A stretch of 64,000 nucleotides of DNA from Bradyrhizobium sp. CB1650 (GCF_029761915.1 NZ_CP121695.1:8337501-8401500); one strand, 5' to 3'; counted from the first letter of the stretch, positions 47,797 through 56,849 are shown. Program-made: numbers and translations. The notes: generated by a model not told the origin, from the sequence alone.

Positions 47797-49193
47797 TGTC
47801 CGATAGCGCTGCAGCCATTCCACTTCGCGCGCTCCCTCCGGATGACCGTGTTTTGGCACGGGTGCTCGCGGCGTACGTGGCCTCGGCAACAATCTGGCTT
47901 GTATTCGCCACGGCCGTGGGGCTCCTCGTCAGCTTCAAATTCGCTTACCCGGATTTCGCGACCACGCCAGCGCTGTCGTTCGGTCGGCTGCGCGCGATAC
48001 ACACCAGCGGAACGTTTTATGCCTGGGCGAGCCAGGCGCTGATTGGGCTTGCGCTGTTTGTCGCCGCGCGCAGTTCTGGCGCAAGGCTCTACAGCGAGCG
48101 CCTCGCATGGATCAGTCTTGCGCTCCTCAATGTCGCCGCCGTGCTGGGCACGGTCACACTCGATCTCGGCTTCACCTACGGCCAGGAGTATCGCGAATGG
48201 CTGTGGTGGATTCGCGTAATCCTTGGACTCGGCTTGATCACCGCGGTCTGGAATATGATCGCCACTGTCGAGCGCCGGGATGGCGAGCATATCTATGTTT
48301 CTAACTGGTATACTATCGGGGGCACGCTGTGGACGATTGTTATGGTCGTGGTGTCGATGTTGCCCTGGTATCAGTACGGACTGGGTCAGGTCGCGGTACA
48401 GGCCTTCTTCATGCATAACGCCGTCGGACTATGGTTCACGCCTCTATCGCTCGGTGTGTCCTACTATGCGCTGCCGAAGCTCTTGAACCGGCCGATCTAT
48501 TCATATTCTCTCGGCGTCTTTGCATTCTGGACCAATCTCATCTTCTATCCGATCATCGGCGCTCATCATTTTGAATTCAGTCCACTACCATGGTGGCTGC
48601 AGACTACGGCCATCGTCTTTAGTGTGGCCATGCTGGTTCCAGTGCTGAGCGGCACCGCAAACTTCCTTCTCACCTTCCGGGGGACTCACGAATGGATATA
48701 TCGCTCGCCCGCGGTTTTCATCCTCGTCGGCGTCTACGGCTATATACTGGGTTCGACACAAGGCACATTCGAGGCGTTTCGCTCGCTGCAGCAGCTTTGG
48801 CATCTGACCAATTACACGGTAGGGCACTCGCACCTGACGATGTATGGCTTCGTCACTTTCGCGATCTGGGGCGGCATCTATGCGCTGTTGCCGCGCGCCA
48901 CTGGCAAGTACCCCTACAACCTGACCATGGGCATACATTTCTGGCTGTCCGCCGTCGGCGTTGTCATATACGTTGCGGCGCTATCGGCCGCCGGCACCGT
49001 TCAGGGGCTCGATTGGTTTCGAGGACTCACCTTCATCCAGTCGGTCGAAGATGCCGCGCCATACTGGCTGTGGCGCTCCGTCGGCGGCTCGCTGATGTTC
49101 GCCGGCCATCTTGTCTTCGCTTTCAACGTCTGGACAATGACCTACGGTAGGTCCTGCACCAAGCTTGCGGCAGCCAAGACGGTGCCGGCATGA
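47793..49193 (+). CDS. cbb3-like haem-copper oxidase subunit I
   Basis: 466 residues, about 12 membrane helices. Metal ligands are in place: RAIHTSGTFYAW (low-spin haem His), FFMHNAVGLW (Cu-B His), IIGAHHFEF (Cu-B His pair), YTVGHSHLTMYGF (two haem His). RPIYSYSLGV corresponds to the C-family YSY helix that holds the cross-linked Tyr, so it belongs to the C (cbb3) family. It is shorter and more divergent than FixN. It reduces O2 (or possibly NO) at the inner membrane. It overlaps the next gene by 4 bases. Confidence 0.85.
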   Translation: MMSDSAAAIPLRALPPDDRVLARVLAAYVASATIWLVFATAVGLLVSFKFAYPDFATTPALSFGRLRAIHTSGTFYAWASQALIGLALFVAARSSGARLYSERLAWISLALLNVAAVLGTVTLDLGFTYGQEYREWLWWIRVILGLGLITAVWNMIATVERRDGEHIYVSNWYTIGGTLWTIVMVVVSMLPWYQYGLGQVAVQAFFMHNAVGLWFTPLSLGVSYYALPKLLNRPIYSYSLGVFAFWTNLIFYPIIGAHHFEFSPLPWWLQTTAIVFSVAMLVPVLSGTANFLLTFRGTHEWIYRSPAVFILVGVYGYILGSTQGTFEAFRSLQQLWHLTNYTVGHSHLTMYGFVTFAIWGGIYALLPRATGKYPYNLTMGIHFWLSAVGVVIYVAALSAAGTVQGLDWFRGLTFIQSVEDAAPYWLWRSVGGSLMFAGHLVFAFNVWTMTYGRSCTKLAAAKTVPA

Positions 49194-50518
49194 ACAGGAC
49201 ATTGGCCATTTCTGGCGGTTCAACGCTGATCTACACTGGATTAGCGGTTCTTATGGGCGTGCTGCCGGGGATCTGGCTGTCGAAGGTGCCACCGACGCCG
49301 GGCCTTAAGCCACTAACCTCGATTGAGGCGCGGGGTCGAGATGTCTATGTCTCCGAAGGCTGCTTCTATTGCCATACCCAGCAAGTACGCCCGCTCTCTG
49401 GAGATAAGCCGTTTGGCCGCCCGTCTGCGCCGGGTGATTATGCCTACCAGACTACGGAATTACTAGGTTCGGAGCGCACTGGTCCAGACTTGAGCAATAT
49501 CGGCGCGCGGCAGTCGAGTAGCATATGGCAGTACATCCATCTCTTTCAACCGCGAGCAGTTGTGCCTCAATCGATCATGCCCGCCTTCCCCTGGCTGTTC
49601 AAGATTGTGGACAAACTACCCCCGGGAGAGAAAGCGGTGCCATTGCCGCCCCAGTTCGCGCCAGGCGGGACCGTCATCCCCAACGAGGACGGCAAGGCGC
49701 TCGTAGCCTATTTGTTGTCCCTGAAGCAGCCCCCGCTCGTTCCGACGCAGTCCCGCGCCGCGACTGAGAGTCCTTCGAGCGGGTCCCTGGGGTTTGACGC
49801 CACCAAGGGTGCCGCATTGTTCGCCGACAACTGCGCGTCCTGCCATGGTGCGGAAGGCAAGGGTGTGCCGGGAACGTTTCCGCCGCTCGCCGGAGACCCG
49901 GTGGTTAACGACGCCGATCCCACGGCACATATTGGCGCTGTGCTGCACGGACTTGGCGGGCGGGTAATCAATGGCCAGAGCTATGAAGCGCAAATGCCGG
50001 CGTTTGCCGATCAATTGTCTGATCAGCAGATTGCTGACATCATCAATTACGAGCGATCCTCGTGGGGCAATCGTGGTGCCTTAATCAGTGCGGCTGATGT
50101 CGTCGCGGCTCGCGCCAACGAATCACTGCAGAAGCAGGCAACGACGCCGAAACAGGTCTCGCCGGTAGCGCCCCCGGCACCGACGTTCGATGCTGCGGAA
50201 GGATCGAAGCTCTTCGCCGACAACTGCGGCGTCTGCCACGGCGCCGAGGGCAAAGGCGTTCCTGGCACATTTCCGCCGCTTGCAGGCGATCCGGTCGTTA
50301 ATGCCACTGACCCTGCCGAACATATCACCACCATGCTGCGCGGCCTTAGCGGTAAGGCAATCGACGGCCAGAAGTACGAAGTAGAGATGCCGCCGTTCGC
50401 TGACCGACTGTCTGATCAGCAGATCGCCGATATCATCAATCACGAGCGCACGTCATGGGGTAACCACGGGCCGTTGGTGACGCCTGCCGAGATCACGAAG
50501 CTCCGTGCTGAAAAATAG
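49190..50518 (+). CDS. Tri-haem cytochrome c subunit: fused CcoO-like and two CcoP-like domains
   Basis: 442 residues. An N-terminal membrane anchor (TLIYTGLAVLMGVLPGIWL) is followed by a CcoO/FixO-like domain with CFYCHTQQVRPL and QSIMPAFPW (axial Met). Two similar class I cytochrome c domains follow, with CASCH and CGVCH, each with ERSSWGN or ERTSWGN near its end, so one arose by duplication of the other. In normal cbb3 oxidases CcoO (one haem) and CcoP (two haems) are separate proteins. Here they are one polypeptide. It overlaps the subunit I gene (ATGA). Confidence 0.9.
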   Translation: MNRTLAISGGSTLIYTGLAVLMGVLPGIWLSKVPPTPGLKPLTSIEARGRDVYVSEGCFYCHTQQVRPLSGDKPFGRPSAPGDYAYQTTELLGSERTGPDLSNIGARQSSSIWQYIHLFQPRAVVPQSIMPAFPWLFKIVDKLPPGEKAVPLPPQFAPGGTVIPNEDGKALVAYLLSLKQPPLVPTQSRAATESPSSGSLGFDATKGAALFADNCASCHGAEGKGVPGTFPPLAGDPVVNDADPTAHIGAVLHGLGGRVINGQSYEAQMPAFADQLSDQQIADIINYERSSWGNRGALISAADVVAARANESLQKQATTPKQVSPVAPPAPTFDAAEGSKLFADNCGVCHGAEGKGVPGTFPPLAGDPVVNATDPAEHITTMLRGLSGKAIDGQKYEVEMPPFADRLSDQQIADIINHERTSWGNHGPLVTPAEITKLRAEK

Positions 50519-50527
50519 GAGGCGACG

Positions 50528-50770
50528 ATGACCGATACGATTACCACCTGGATTCTCTCGGCGCTTGGCTACCTCTGCACTGCGTCTTCGATCGCTGGTG
50601 GCGCTGGCGGTCCTAGTCTTGGCGGACCACTACTCGGCAACGCGCTGGTGGCGGGCGGGGCCGGGCTCGTGACACTTAGCTGCATCGTGGCGGCGGTGTG
50701 GATGCTGGTCGCCCCCGGCGAACGGGATCCCCATCATCCAAAATATCGCGTCCTGCATGCCGACCGTTAG
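50528..50770 (+). CDS. Small oxidase-associated membrane protein
   Basis: 80 residues with two hydrophobic helices separated by Gly-rich turns (GGAGGPSLGGPLLGNALVAGG) and a polar end PGERDPHHPKYRVLHADR. It lies 9 bp after the tri-haem subunit and just before a 148-residue membrane protein. The small size and position fit a CcoQ-like or assembly subunit; the family is not sure. Confidence 0.6.
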   Translation: MTDTITTWILSALGYLCTASSIAGGAGGPSLGGPLLGNALVAGGAGLVTLSCIVAAVWMLVAPGERDPHHPKYRVLHADR

Positions 50771-50783
50771 AGGATTGCAACAC

Positions 50784-51230
50784 GTGTCCGATCCGCGCAT
50801 CCGCATCTATCTCGACGAAGCGACCGATCCCGTCACCGATCAGCGGCCACCGGCGCAGATAGCGCTCGACACCAAGAGCCTTGCCGACGGCGAACACGGC
50901 CTGCGCATCGAAGCCCAGGACGCCACCGGCCAAGTCGGCGTCCGACGCCTTCGGTTCCAGGTCCGCAATGGGCCTGGGATCACACTCAGCGGGCTCGGTG
51001 ATGGGGCCGTCGTTCACGGTACGCTGCGCTTCATGGTCAACGCGTTTGGAGCCGAAGAACCATTCGAGCCGCACCGGGCAGAATCGCCCTCGCCAATCCC
51101 TGTTTGGGTTTGGGTGCTAAGCCTGCTGATCGTTGCTTGGACCGCCTGGTATGTCGCGACGCTTTGGAACGTTCCCGCGAACTATGCCAAAACCCCGACC
51201 TATTCCGCGTCAATGAATCCATTCAAATAG
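50784..51230 (+). CDS. Oxidase-cluster membrane protein with beta-sandwich domain
   Basis: 148 residues from GTG 50784, with AGAGG 10 bp upstream; ATG 50757 would overlap the preceding gene. Residues 1-95 look like an immunoglobulin-like/beta-sandwich domain (LDTKSLADGEHGLRIEAQD, FQVRNGPGITLSGL). A single C-terminal membrane helix follows (PIPVWVWVLSLLIVAWTAWYV). I have seen this layout next to alternative oxidases in rhizobia, with no known role. It probably ends the oxidase operon. Confidence 0.6.
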   Translation: MSDPRIRIYLDEATDPVTDQRPPAQIALDTKSLADGEHGLRIEAQDATGQVGVRRLRFQVRNGPGITLSGLGDGAVVHGTLRFMVNAFGAEEPFEPHRAESPSPIPVWVWVLSLLIVAWTAWYVATLWNVPANYAKTPTYSASMNPFK

Positions 51231-51295
51231 CGCGCCGCTAGAAAAGCGAGCTTAACAATGAGGGGCTTCGCCCCAGCATCAGGGATCAAGCTCAC

Positions 51296-51511
51296 ATGCC
51301 ACGCACCATAGTCAACAAGCACGGCTTCCCCGGCGTCAGGAAGCGGTCGGACTGTGCTAGGCGGCGAAAACCCTACTACGCCCGCATTAGCAATGGTTGC
51401 GAAAACTTCATCTATAGCAAGAACTTCGCGACGGCCGAGGAGGCCGCTGCGGAATATCAGCGAATGAGGGCTGAAAAGTCATCGCCCCTATCGTCGAAGG
51501 ATTGCCGGTGA
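51296..51511 (+). CDS. Small AP2-like DNA-binding protein
   Basis: 71 residues from ATG 51296. GFPGVRKRS...RKPYYARISNG...FIYSKNFATAEEAAAEYQRM resembles the AP2 integrase-type fold (three beta strands and one helix). Such stand-alone small AP2-like proteins recur in Bradyrhizobium. It may bind DNA, but its target is unknown. Confidence 0.6.
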   Translation: MPRTIVNKHGFPGVRKRSDCARRRKPYYARISNGCENFIYSKNFATAEEAAAEYQRMRAEKSSPLSSKDCR

Positions 51512-52066
51512 GCATCCTGCCCGAAGTGACCACCCCGGCGCCACCGATCCATCCGGATTTTCACGCCTCCGAGCGAATATGCGCGTTCACGACACAGTGC
51601 GTGGAGGCGACTAGAAAGCGACGCGATCCAATCGAGCGGCTTCGGCTCTTGATCATGGAGGCTCCCCCCTTGGCTTGGCATAATGGCCACAGGATTTTTC
51701 GATCACCGTCCTACCTTTATCGCTTCGTTATGAACACAAGTGACGGCAGCCCACATGAAGGCTTACAGGTCGATCCCTTCGACTTGAAAGGATGCAGGGA
51801 ATCAATCGATGCACTCGCATTTAAAGGCTCACATTCCATTCTCGTCGAACCGGCATCCTCGTTCTCGACTTGGTCCAGCAACTTTTCGAAGTTGCGATCC
51901 AGGCTGCTATCCGTTTCGGGCGGTGTGAATTGATGAAATACGGACCGAGGAAAGATGCTCACGCACCAGAGTTCTGTCGTGCGGCTAAAACGAGCAGGTG
52001 CCGACCTTATTGCTACGTGCGCAGCGCTAAAAGTCGGCGCGCTACACAACAATCAGAGCCTTGATC
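51512..52066. other. Non-coding stretch
   Basis: Open frames occur on both strands (for example minus 51717-52052), but they have no domains and no ribosome sites. No regulatory repeat seen. Confidence 0.35.
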
Positions 52067-53002
52067 ATGGAAATTCGCCTCGGCACCAGGCGAAGTGATT
52101 TGGCCCGCTGGCAAGCCAGTCACGTCGCCGCTCTTATTCATGGCGTCGAGCCGGCCGCTGAGGTAAGACTCGTTTTCACAAGTTCGGTTGGCGATAGAGA
52201 TCGACGGTCGTCCTTTCAACAGTTTGGCGGCATCGGAGCATTCACGAAGGAGAGCGAAGACGCGCTTACGCACAAAGAAGTTGACTTGGTCGTTCACTCT
52301 CTCAAGGATCTTCCGACCAGATTGCAGCCCGGTTTGGTATTGGCGGCCGTTCCCAAAAGAGCGGATCCTCGTGACGCAATTTGTGGCGTTACACTAGATC
52401 AGCTACGACCAGGGCTGCGCGTCGGCACTGGATCAATTCGCCGCAAAGCGCAACTTCTCGCTCTTTGCAGTGGTCTGGATGTTCGACCCATCCGTGGAAA
52501 CGTTTTTCCAAGGCTTTGTAAGGCAAAGAACCGAGAGGGAATAGACGCTACTCTTTTGGCAGCGGCGGGGTTGTCACGGCTAGGATTGCTACATGAGGCC
52601 TCACAGATTCTAGACCCGAATGTTTTCCCGTATGCAGTCGGCCAAGGCGCCCTCGCGGTCGAAGCTCGCGAAGAAGATACGGCACTCATAGCACTGCTTC
52701 AAAAGATTGAAGATCGGAAATCGCGTACCGAAGTAGACGCAGAGCGCGCATTGATGAGAAGTCTCGATGCGGGTTGCAGCTTACCGCTCGGGGTTTCTGT
52801 CAGATGGGTCGCCGGGACATTAACGCTTCGAGGACAGGTGACTCATCCAGATGGCCACACGAAGATTGCTGATGAATGCGTCGGTACGGCCGATCAAGCA
52901 GACGCAATAGGCACACGTCTAGGAGACAAACTTCTTCAGCGAGGTGCGGAGGAGATATTGAAGGCGGTGCCTCGCATCATGGAAGAGCAAAGGCCAATCT
53001 GA
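52067..53002 (+). CDS. hemC: Hydroxymethylbilane synthase (porphobilinogen deaminase)
   Basis: 311 residues from ATG 52067. Family motifs: RLGTRRSDLARWQ, DLVVHSLKDLPT (catalytic Asp), GTGSIRRKAQL, RGNVFPRL, ATLLAAAGLSRLG, GQGALAVE and SLDAGCSLPLG with the dipyrromethane Cys. It joins four porphobilinogen units in haem synthesis. It is moderately divergent from a typical rhizobial HemC (for example RRSDLARWQ instead of RGSPLALWQ) and stands apart from other hem genes, so it is probably a second copy. Confidence 0.9.
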   Translation: MEIRLGTRRSDLARWQASHVAALIHGVEPAAEVRLVFTSSVGDRDRRSSFQQFGGIGAFTKESEDALTHKEVDLVVHSLKDLPTRLQPGLVLAAVPKRADPRDAICGVTLDQLRPGLRVGTGSIRRKAQLLALCSGLDVRPIRGNVFPRLCKAKNREGIDATLLAAAGLSRLGLLHEASQILDPNVFPYAVGQGALAVEAREEDTALIALLQKIEDRKSRTEVDAERALMRSLDAGCSLPLGVSVRWVAGTLTLRGQVTHPDGHTKIADECVGTADQADAIGTRLGDKLLQRGAEEILKAVPRIMEEQRPI

Positions 53003-53275
53003 ATTCGATACCTGGCGTGACGAAGGACTTCGGTCTTTGGTCACCGCATGCGATTTCGGCGCGACCAGTTGCAAAGCCTGAAACCTGGCCCACCACCGAA
53101 ACGCAAGGCTGGCGGCCGCGTTAGCTGCCCAGCGCGCGCAAGCACTCCTCCGCAATTCGTGTCGGCGCGTTGCGGCGCTGACGCTGAAGATAGTCTTCGT
53201 TAGGGCACCAGCGGCCTGCTTTTCAAGTGGGACATATGCGCGTTGGTCCAAAGGATCGCTTGGAACACGGCGACC
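53003..53275. other. Short intergenic region
   Basis: No gene supported. It is downstream of hemC and downstream of the DUF6894 gene on the other strand, so two convergent units end here. Confidence 0.4.
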
Positions 53276-53509
53276 TCAATTCGGCTCCCCGAGCACGAAA
53301 GTGAAGGGCACAACGAAGAGCTCATCGCCCTGATCATCGCTGACATGCAGAACCCAGTCACGCCAATCCTCGAGGCTGCGCTCTTTGGTGAGGGACTGCA
53401 CGATGCGGTTCGCATGATCCCGCGCTTCAGCAAGATCATCCACGACGGCGCCGCGGCGATCGACGAAAACCTTCTTGGTGTTCGCGCAGTGGAAATATAC
53501 GTGCGTCAT
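53276..53509 (-). CDS. DUF6894 family protein
   Basis: 77 residues from the ATG at 53509, with AAGGAG upstream. HVYFHCANTKKVFVDRRGAVVDDLAEARDHANRIV, then SLEDWRDWVLHVSDDQGDELFVVPF matches the small DUF6894 family, very common in Bradyrhizobium and of unknown function. Full length for the family. Confidence 0.75.
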   Translation of the reverse strand: MTHVYFHCANTKKVFVDRRGAVVDDLAEARDHANRIVQSLTKERSLEDWRDWVLHVSDDQGDELFVVPFTFVLGEPN

Positions 53510-53694
53510 TTCGACTCCTTCAAATGCGACGGTTCGCCACGATAACTCTGCGTTGCTGGTGTCCTCGACGGCGGGATACCAGGAGATCTCGACCAAGTGC
53601 TCCTAAGTTTCACGCCTGCGATGTGGAACAGGCGGACCGCCTCGTCGCAGGTGGAATCATCTCCTTTTCACGGTCAGGCATAAGCGGCGGCAAG

Positions 53695-55563
53695 CTATGA
53701 TGATTTCATGCCGGAGCTCTGCGGCGCATCTCCGATAAGCTCCTGACGCGAAGCTCCCCAGAGCAGGCCAGTCCCGACGACGGCAGAAAGACTCGAGGCG
53801 GCGAACACAGCGATTTTTGCGGCCGAGAAGTCGGTGGCGCTTGGAAATGCCTGTCCGGCGATGAAGAGCGACATCGTGAAGCCAATGCCAGCGAGGGCTC
53901 CTGCCCCGCCCAGCTGCCGCCACGTGTATTCGGCCGGCTTGACGGCTATGCCTGTGCGCACTGCCGCTGCGGCCGCGAGGAAGACGCCGAGCGGTTTTCC
54001 TATAGCGAGACTAGCGACGATCGCAGCCGTGAGACGGCCATGGCCAGCGAGGACGCCTGGGTTGATCGTCACTCCGGCATTCGCCAATGCGAAGATTGGC
54101 AGGACAGCGTAGCTCGATCGCGCGCCGGCGTGTCGTAGCAGTCGATCGGCCGGCGATTCAATTCTATCGTAAATTGCATCGAGCGCCTGCAGGGCTGGAG
54201 TGGAGGGGCCGCGCCTGAGAACTTCGCCCTCATGCCGAGCTTCGGACGCGATGATGGTGCTCGCCTGCATCATCAGGGCGGCCAGATTGGCGGGCGGTCG
54301 CGTCGGAATGAACAAGGCAAGTAACACGCCGGCCAATGTAGCGTGGAGACCGCCCGCGTATACGAGGGCCCACAGCGCAGCGCCCATCAGGATGTAGGGC
54401 GAGAGATGGTACACCCCAGATCGGCTCAGCAGCACCAGCGCAACTACAACCATCGCCGCCGCAACAAGGTAGGTCAGATGTATTTCGCCGGAGTAAAACA
54501 CGGCGACGACGACGATCGCACCGATGTCGTCAACGATGGCCGCCGCGGTGAGGAAGATACGCAGCTCGACGGGGACGCGGGAGCCCATCACTGCAATCAA
54601 GGCAATCGCGAACGCCGTGTCGGTCGCCATCGGAACGCCCCACCCGTACGACCACGGCCCCGCGGGGAGAACCAGCGAATACAGACACGCCGGCACAACC
54701 ATGCCGCCGAGCGCGGCCGCGATCGGAAGCGCCGCGGAGCGACGGCTTGCGAGGTGTCCGACTGTCATCTCGCGCTTCACTTCCAACCCCACAACGAGGA
54801 AGAACAGCGTCAACAGCCCGTCGTTGACCCAATGGAGGATGGACATCTGAAAGGCTGCGCTGCCCAAGCTCACGCCGAACTCCCAGCGCCAGAGCGCCTC
54901 GAACGCCGGCCCGATCGGCGAGTTCGTCAAGACAATCGCCGCCACAGTCGCGACGACGAGCAAAACGCCGGCAGACGGCCCCCAGCTCGCGAAGTCCAGG
55001 GCAGCCGTACGGACGCGGTGGCCAAGCGTGCCAAGCATTGCATCAACGAGAGAACTTTCGTCCCAGGGTCCGTCGTAGCGCCGGCGGTTGATGTAAAATG
55101 TCGGCGTGAATCTCACGCCGCTCGCGCGTGCACTCGCGATGTCCGACTCCACCCTCGCCTTCGCGCGACGAACCGCGTCGCTATCGCGAAGCGTGGGGTT
55201 GGCATGCACACCTAGGTCAGCGGCCACCGCCGAAAGGTCGTCCTCTGTGAGCTGCATCGACCTCGTCATCAGCTTGATGTGCGCGGACCAGAACGTCTCT
55301 GGCGTCTGAGCAAGCTCAGCGAGCTCCGCAGCACGGAAGGAAAGACTGTTGTCCGTGAGCGGCCTGTGGCGGAAGGCATAGCAAACGCGGTCGCCAAGTT
55401 GATCGCGCGCCTGCGCGATGCGCTCGTTGGCAGCCCTGCAGTGCGGACAGGCGTAGCTGCCGTACTCAACCAGCGAGATCTCGGCATCGGCGGGGCCGAG
55501 CACGTGCTCTGTCTTGTGATCGACCGCACGATCGAGGCGGCCGGGCGGGATCATAAGCTTCAT
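53695..55563 (-). CDS. nhaA: NhaA Na+/H+ antiporter fused to N-terminal DsbA-like domain
   Basis: 622 residues from the ATG at 55563. Residues 1-190 are a DsbA/thioredoxin-like domain: SYACPHCRA (CxxC), cis-Pro region GVRFTPTFYINRR. Residues ~200-610 are NhaA: VGLEVKREMTVGHL, GGMVVPACLYSLVL, MATDTAFAIAL and AAIVDDIGAIVVVAVFY with the paired Asp of the ion site (VDD), then GIGFTMSLFIAG. It exports Na+ for H+. The redox domain could sense or support disulfides at the membrane; such fusions are known in some bacteria. It overlaps the upstream gene (ATGA). Confidence 0.88.
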   Translation of the reverse strand: MKLMIPPGRLDRAVDHKTEHVLGPADAEISLVEYGSYACPHCRAANERIAQARDQLGDRVCYAFRHRPLTDNSLSFRAAELAELAQTPETFWSAHIKLMTRSMQLTEDDLSAVAADLGVHANPTLRDSDAVRRAKARVESDIASARASGVRFTPTFYINRRRYDGPWDESSLVDAMLGTLGHRVRTAALDFASWGPSAGVLLVVATVAAIVLTNSPIGPAFEALWRWEFGVSLGSAAFQMSILHWVNDGLLTLFFLVVGLEVKREMTVGHLASRRSAALPIAAALGGMVVPACLYSLVLPAGPWSYGWGVPMATDTAFAIALIAVMGSRVPVELRIFLTAAAIVDDIGAIVVVAVFYSGEIHLTYLVAAAMVVVALVLLSRSGVYHLSPYILMGAALWALVYAGGLHATLAGVLLALFIPTRPPANLAALMMQASTIIASEARHEGEVLRRGPSTPALQALDAIYDRIESPADRLLRHAGARSSYAVLPIFALANAGVTINPGVLAGHGRLTAAIVASLAIGKPLGVFLAAAAAVRTGIAVKPAEYTWRQLGGAGALAGIGFTMSLFIAGQAFPSATDFSAAKIAVFAASSLSAVVGTGLLWGASRQELIGDAPQSSGMKSS

Positions 55564-55883
55564 CGCTGAACGGAGCCCAAGTGTTCGCGCGCCGTTCTCA
55601 CCGGGGGCCGCTCGCCGGCAGCGACCGCGGCTCGCGCATCGAACGGATTGGTATGGCACAAGACGCCCGACACCTCGCCGTTGGACCCGACGACTGGGAT
55701 CTCCATACATCTCGACGCGATGCGGCCGGTATCGTCATCGCGCACGCAACTCACACTTGTGCTGAACGCACGCTCCAATCCGTTCGCAACACCCGCGCCC
55801 TCCACGAGCACGACGACATTCTCCGACGGCGGGCGTTCGACAGAGCGGGGCAAGGAAATGCGGGCCGTCTCTTCGATGTGCAT
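55560..55883 (-). CDS. Short GAF-like domain protein
   Basis: 107 residues from the ATG at 55883 (55907 is a possible earlier start). The C-terminal half, MEIPVVGSNGEVSGVLCHTNPFDARAA, resembles the last strands of GAF sensor domains (pattern VPV...DG...GTLCHFD). The N-terminal part NVVVLVEGAGVANGL is not typical. It is translationally coupled to nhaA (stop overlaps start). Preceded by the copy F element, so it may be a redox or stress sensor for this operon. Confidence 0.5.
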   Translation of the reverse strand: MHIEETARISLPRSVERPPSENVVVLVEGAGVANGLERAFSTSVSCVRDDDTGRIASRCMEIPVVGSNGEVSGVLCHTNPFDARAAVAAGERPPVRTAREHLGSVQR

Positions 55884-55982
55884 GTCGGACCTCTTATGAT
55901 CGTCCAACGGAAGGCCGACTTCGGCCGCAGCCGCGGCGGGCGATGACGGATTAAGATTAGGTCAGGGACGGTGGAAAAGAAA

Positions 55983-56019
55983 ATCACCTCTCGCCATGAA
56001 GTCGATAGCCAGCCGTTAT
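55983..56019 (-). promoter_or_regulatory. OxyR/LysR-like tetrad element, copy F
   Basis: In gene orientation: ATAA-N7-CTAT-N7-ATGG-N7-TGAT. About 100 bp upstream of the GAF-like gene and nhaA. It lacks the second block TTGCARGG. Confidence 0.65.
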
Positions 56020-56751
56020 CGGAACGGCTCAAAAGTAGTGCGTCACGTGCTGCGGGCCGGAGCGGAACTTTCGGCTGGCGCGAAGAGGTGTTCACGCGCT
56101 CATACTTTCGGCGGAAGGATTATTATGCGCGGCTCAGCCGATCTCTCGGCAAAAACACTGGTGCCGCGAGCGCGGTCGTAAAGCCCAAGCGCCCGTACAC
56201 CCCGCCGCAATCGGAGCTGCGAGTAAACCGTGACCCAGAGCATTGCAGGAAGACCGGCCCCTCACCTCGCCGTCCCCCACCGCATCGATGCGGAGAGAAG
56301 AACGCCTGTCGCTCTGAAGGCACACGGCCCGACACGGCTTTGCGCTTTCTACCCTGGTGCGGTGCCCGCCACTCGCACGGGTTTCCAACACTCGAGGCGT
56401 CGGTTTAAGCAAGCTCCGCGCACCGACGACGTCGAGGGCGCGGCCGTCCCGACCGGGTTCGAGGGTACCCACCGTCAATCCGCGCAAAACCAGCGTCGCT
56501 ATGGCGCCGGGGTCCCTCCGGCCACAAGAGCCCGTCGTCCACCGGCGTCCTTTACCACGACGGAAACTTTGGTTCTTCGAATGCATATCACGCGAAGTCG
56601 GTGCCATCACGCTCTAGCCCATGAGTTCGCCGCGCCATGGGTGGTACATGATTGTCTGCTCGCCACGTCCGCAGAGGCTCCTAACTCGTCGTCGCCGTTG
56701 AACTACCCGATGATGGGCCTCCTCACTGTAGTCTCGCCCAGCAAAGCGGCA

Positions 56752-56788
56752 ATAATGGTCGTCTATCGACTCCATGGCGAGAGGTGAT
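56752..56788 (+). promoter_or_regulatory. OxyR/LysR-like tetrad element, copy G
   Basis: ATAA-N7-CTAT-N7-ATGG-N7-TGAT, followed 14 bases later by TTGCAAGGTCATTCT. It lies 61 bp upstream of the secreted protein gene at 56850. Confidence 0.7.
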
Positions 56789-56849
56789 TTCCCTCGACCG
56801 AGTTGCAAGGTCATTCTCGTTGCGTGGTTTAAAGCGAAGAGGAGCTTCC

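Larger units (their letters stand above)
55884..56849. other. About 1 kb with two 37-bp elements, otherwise unassigned
   Basis: Contains copy F (55983-56019, minus) and copy G (56752-56788, plus). The 730 bp between have frames open on both strands (plus 56230-56787, minus 56134-56610) without ribosome sites or recognised domains. Probably non-coding or decayed. Confidence 0.45.

Noticed and set aside
54343..55215. Plus-strand open frame (290 codons)
   Set aside because: Antisense to nhaA, rich in Arg, Gly and His, no ribosome site; shadow of the high-GC gene.
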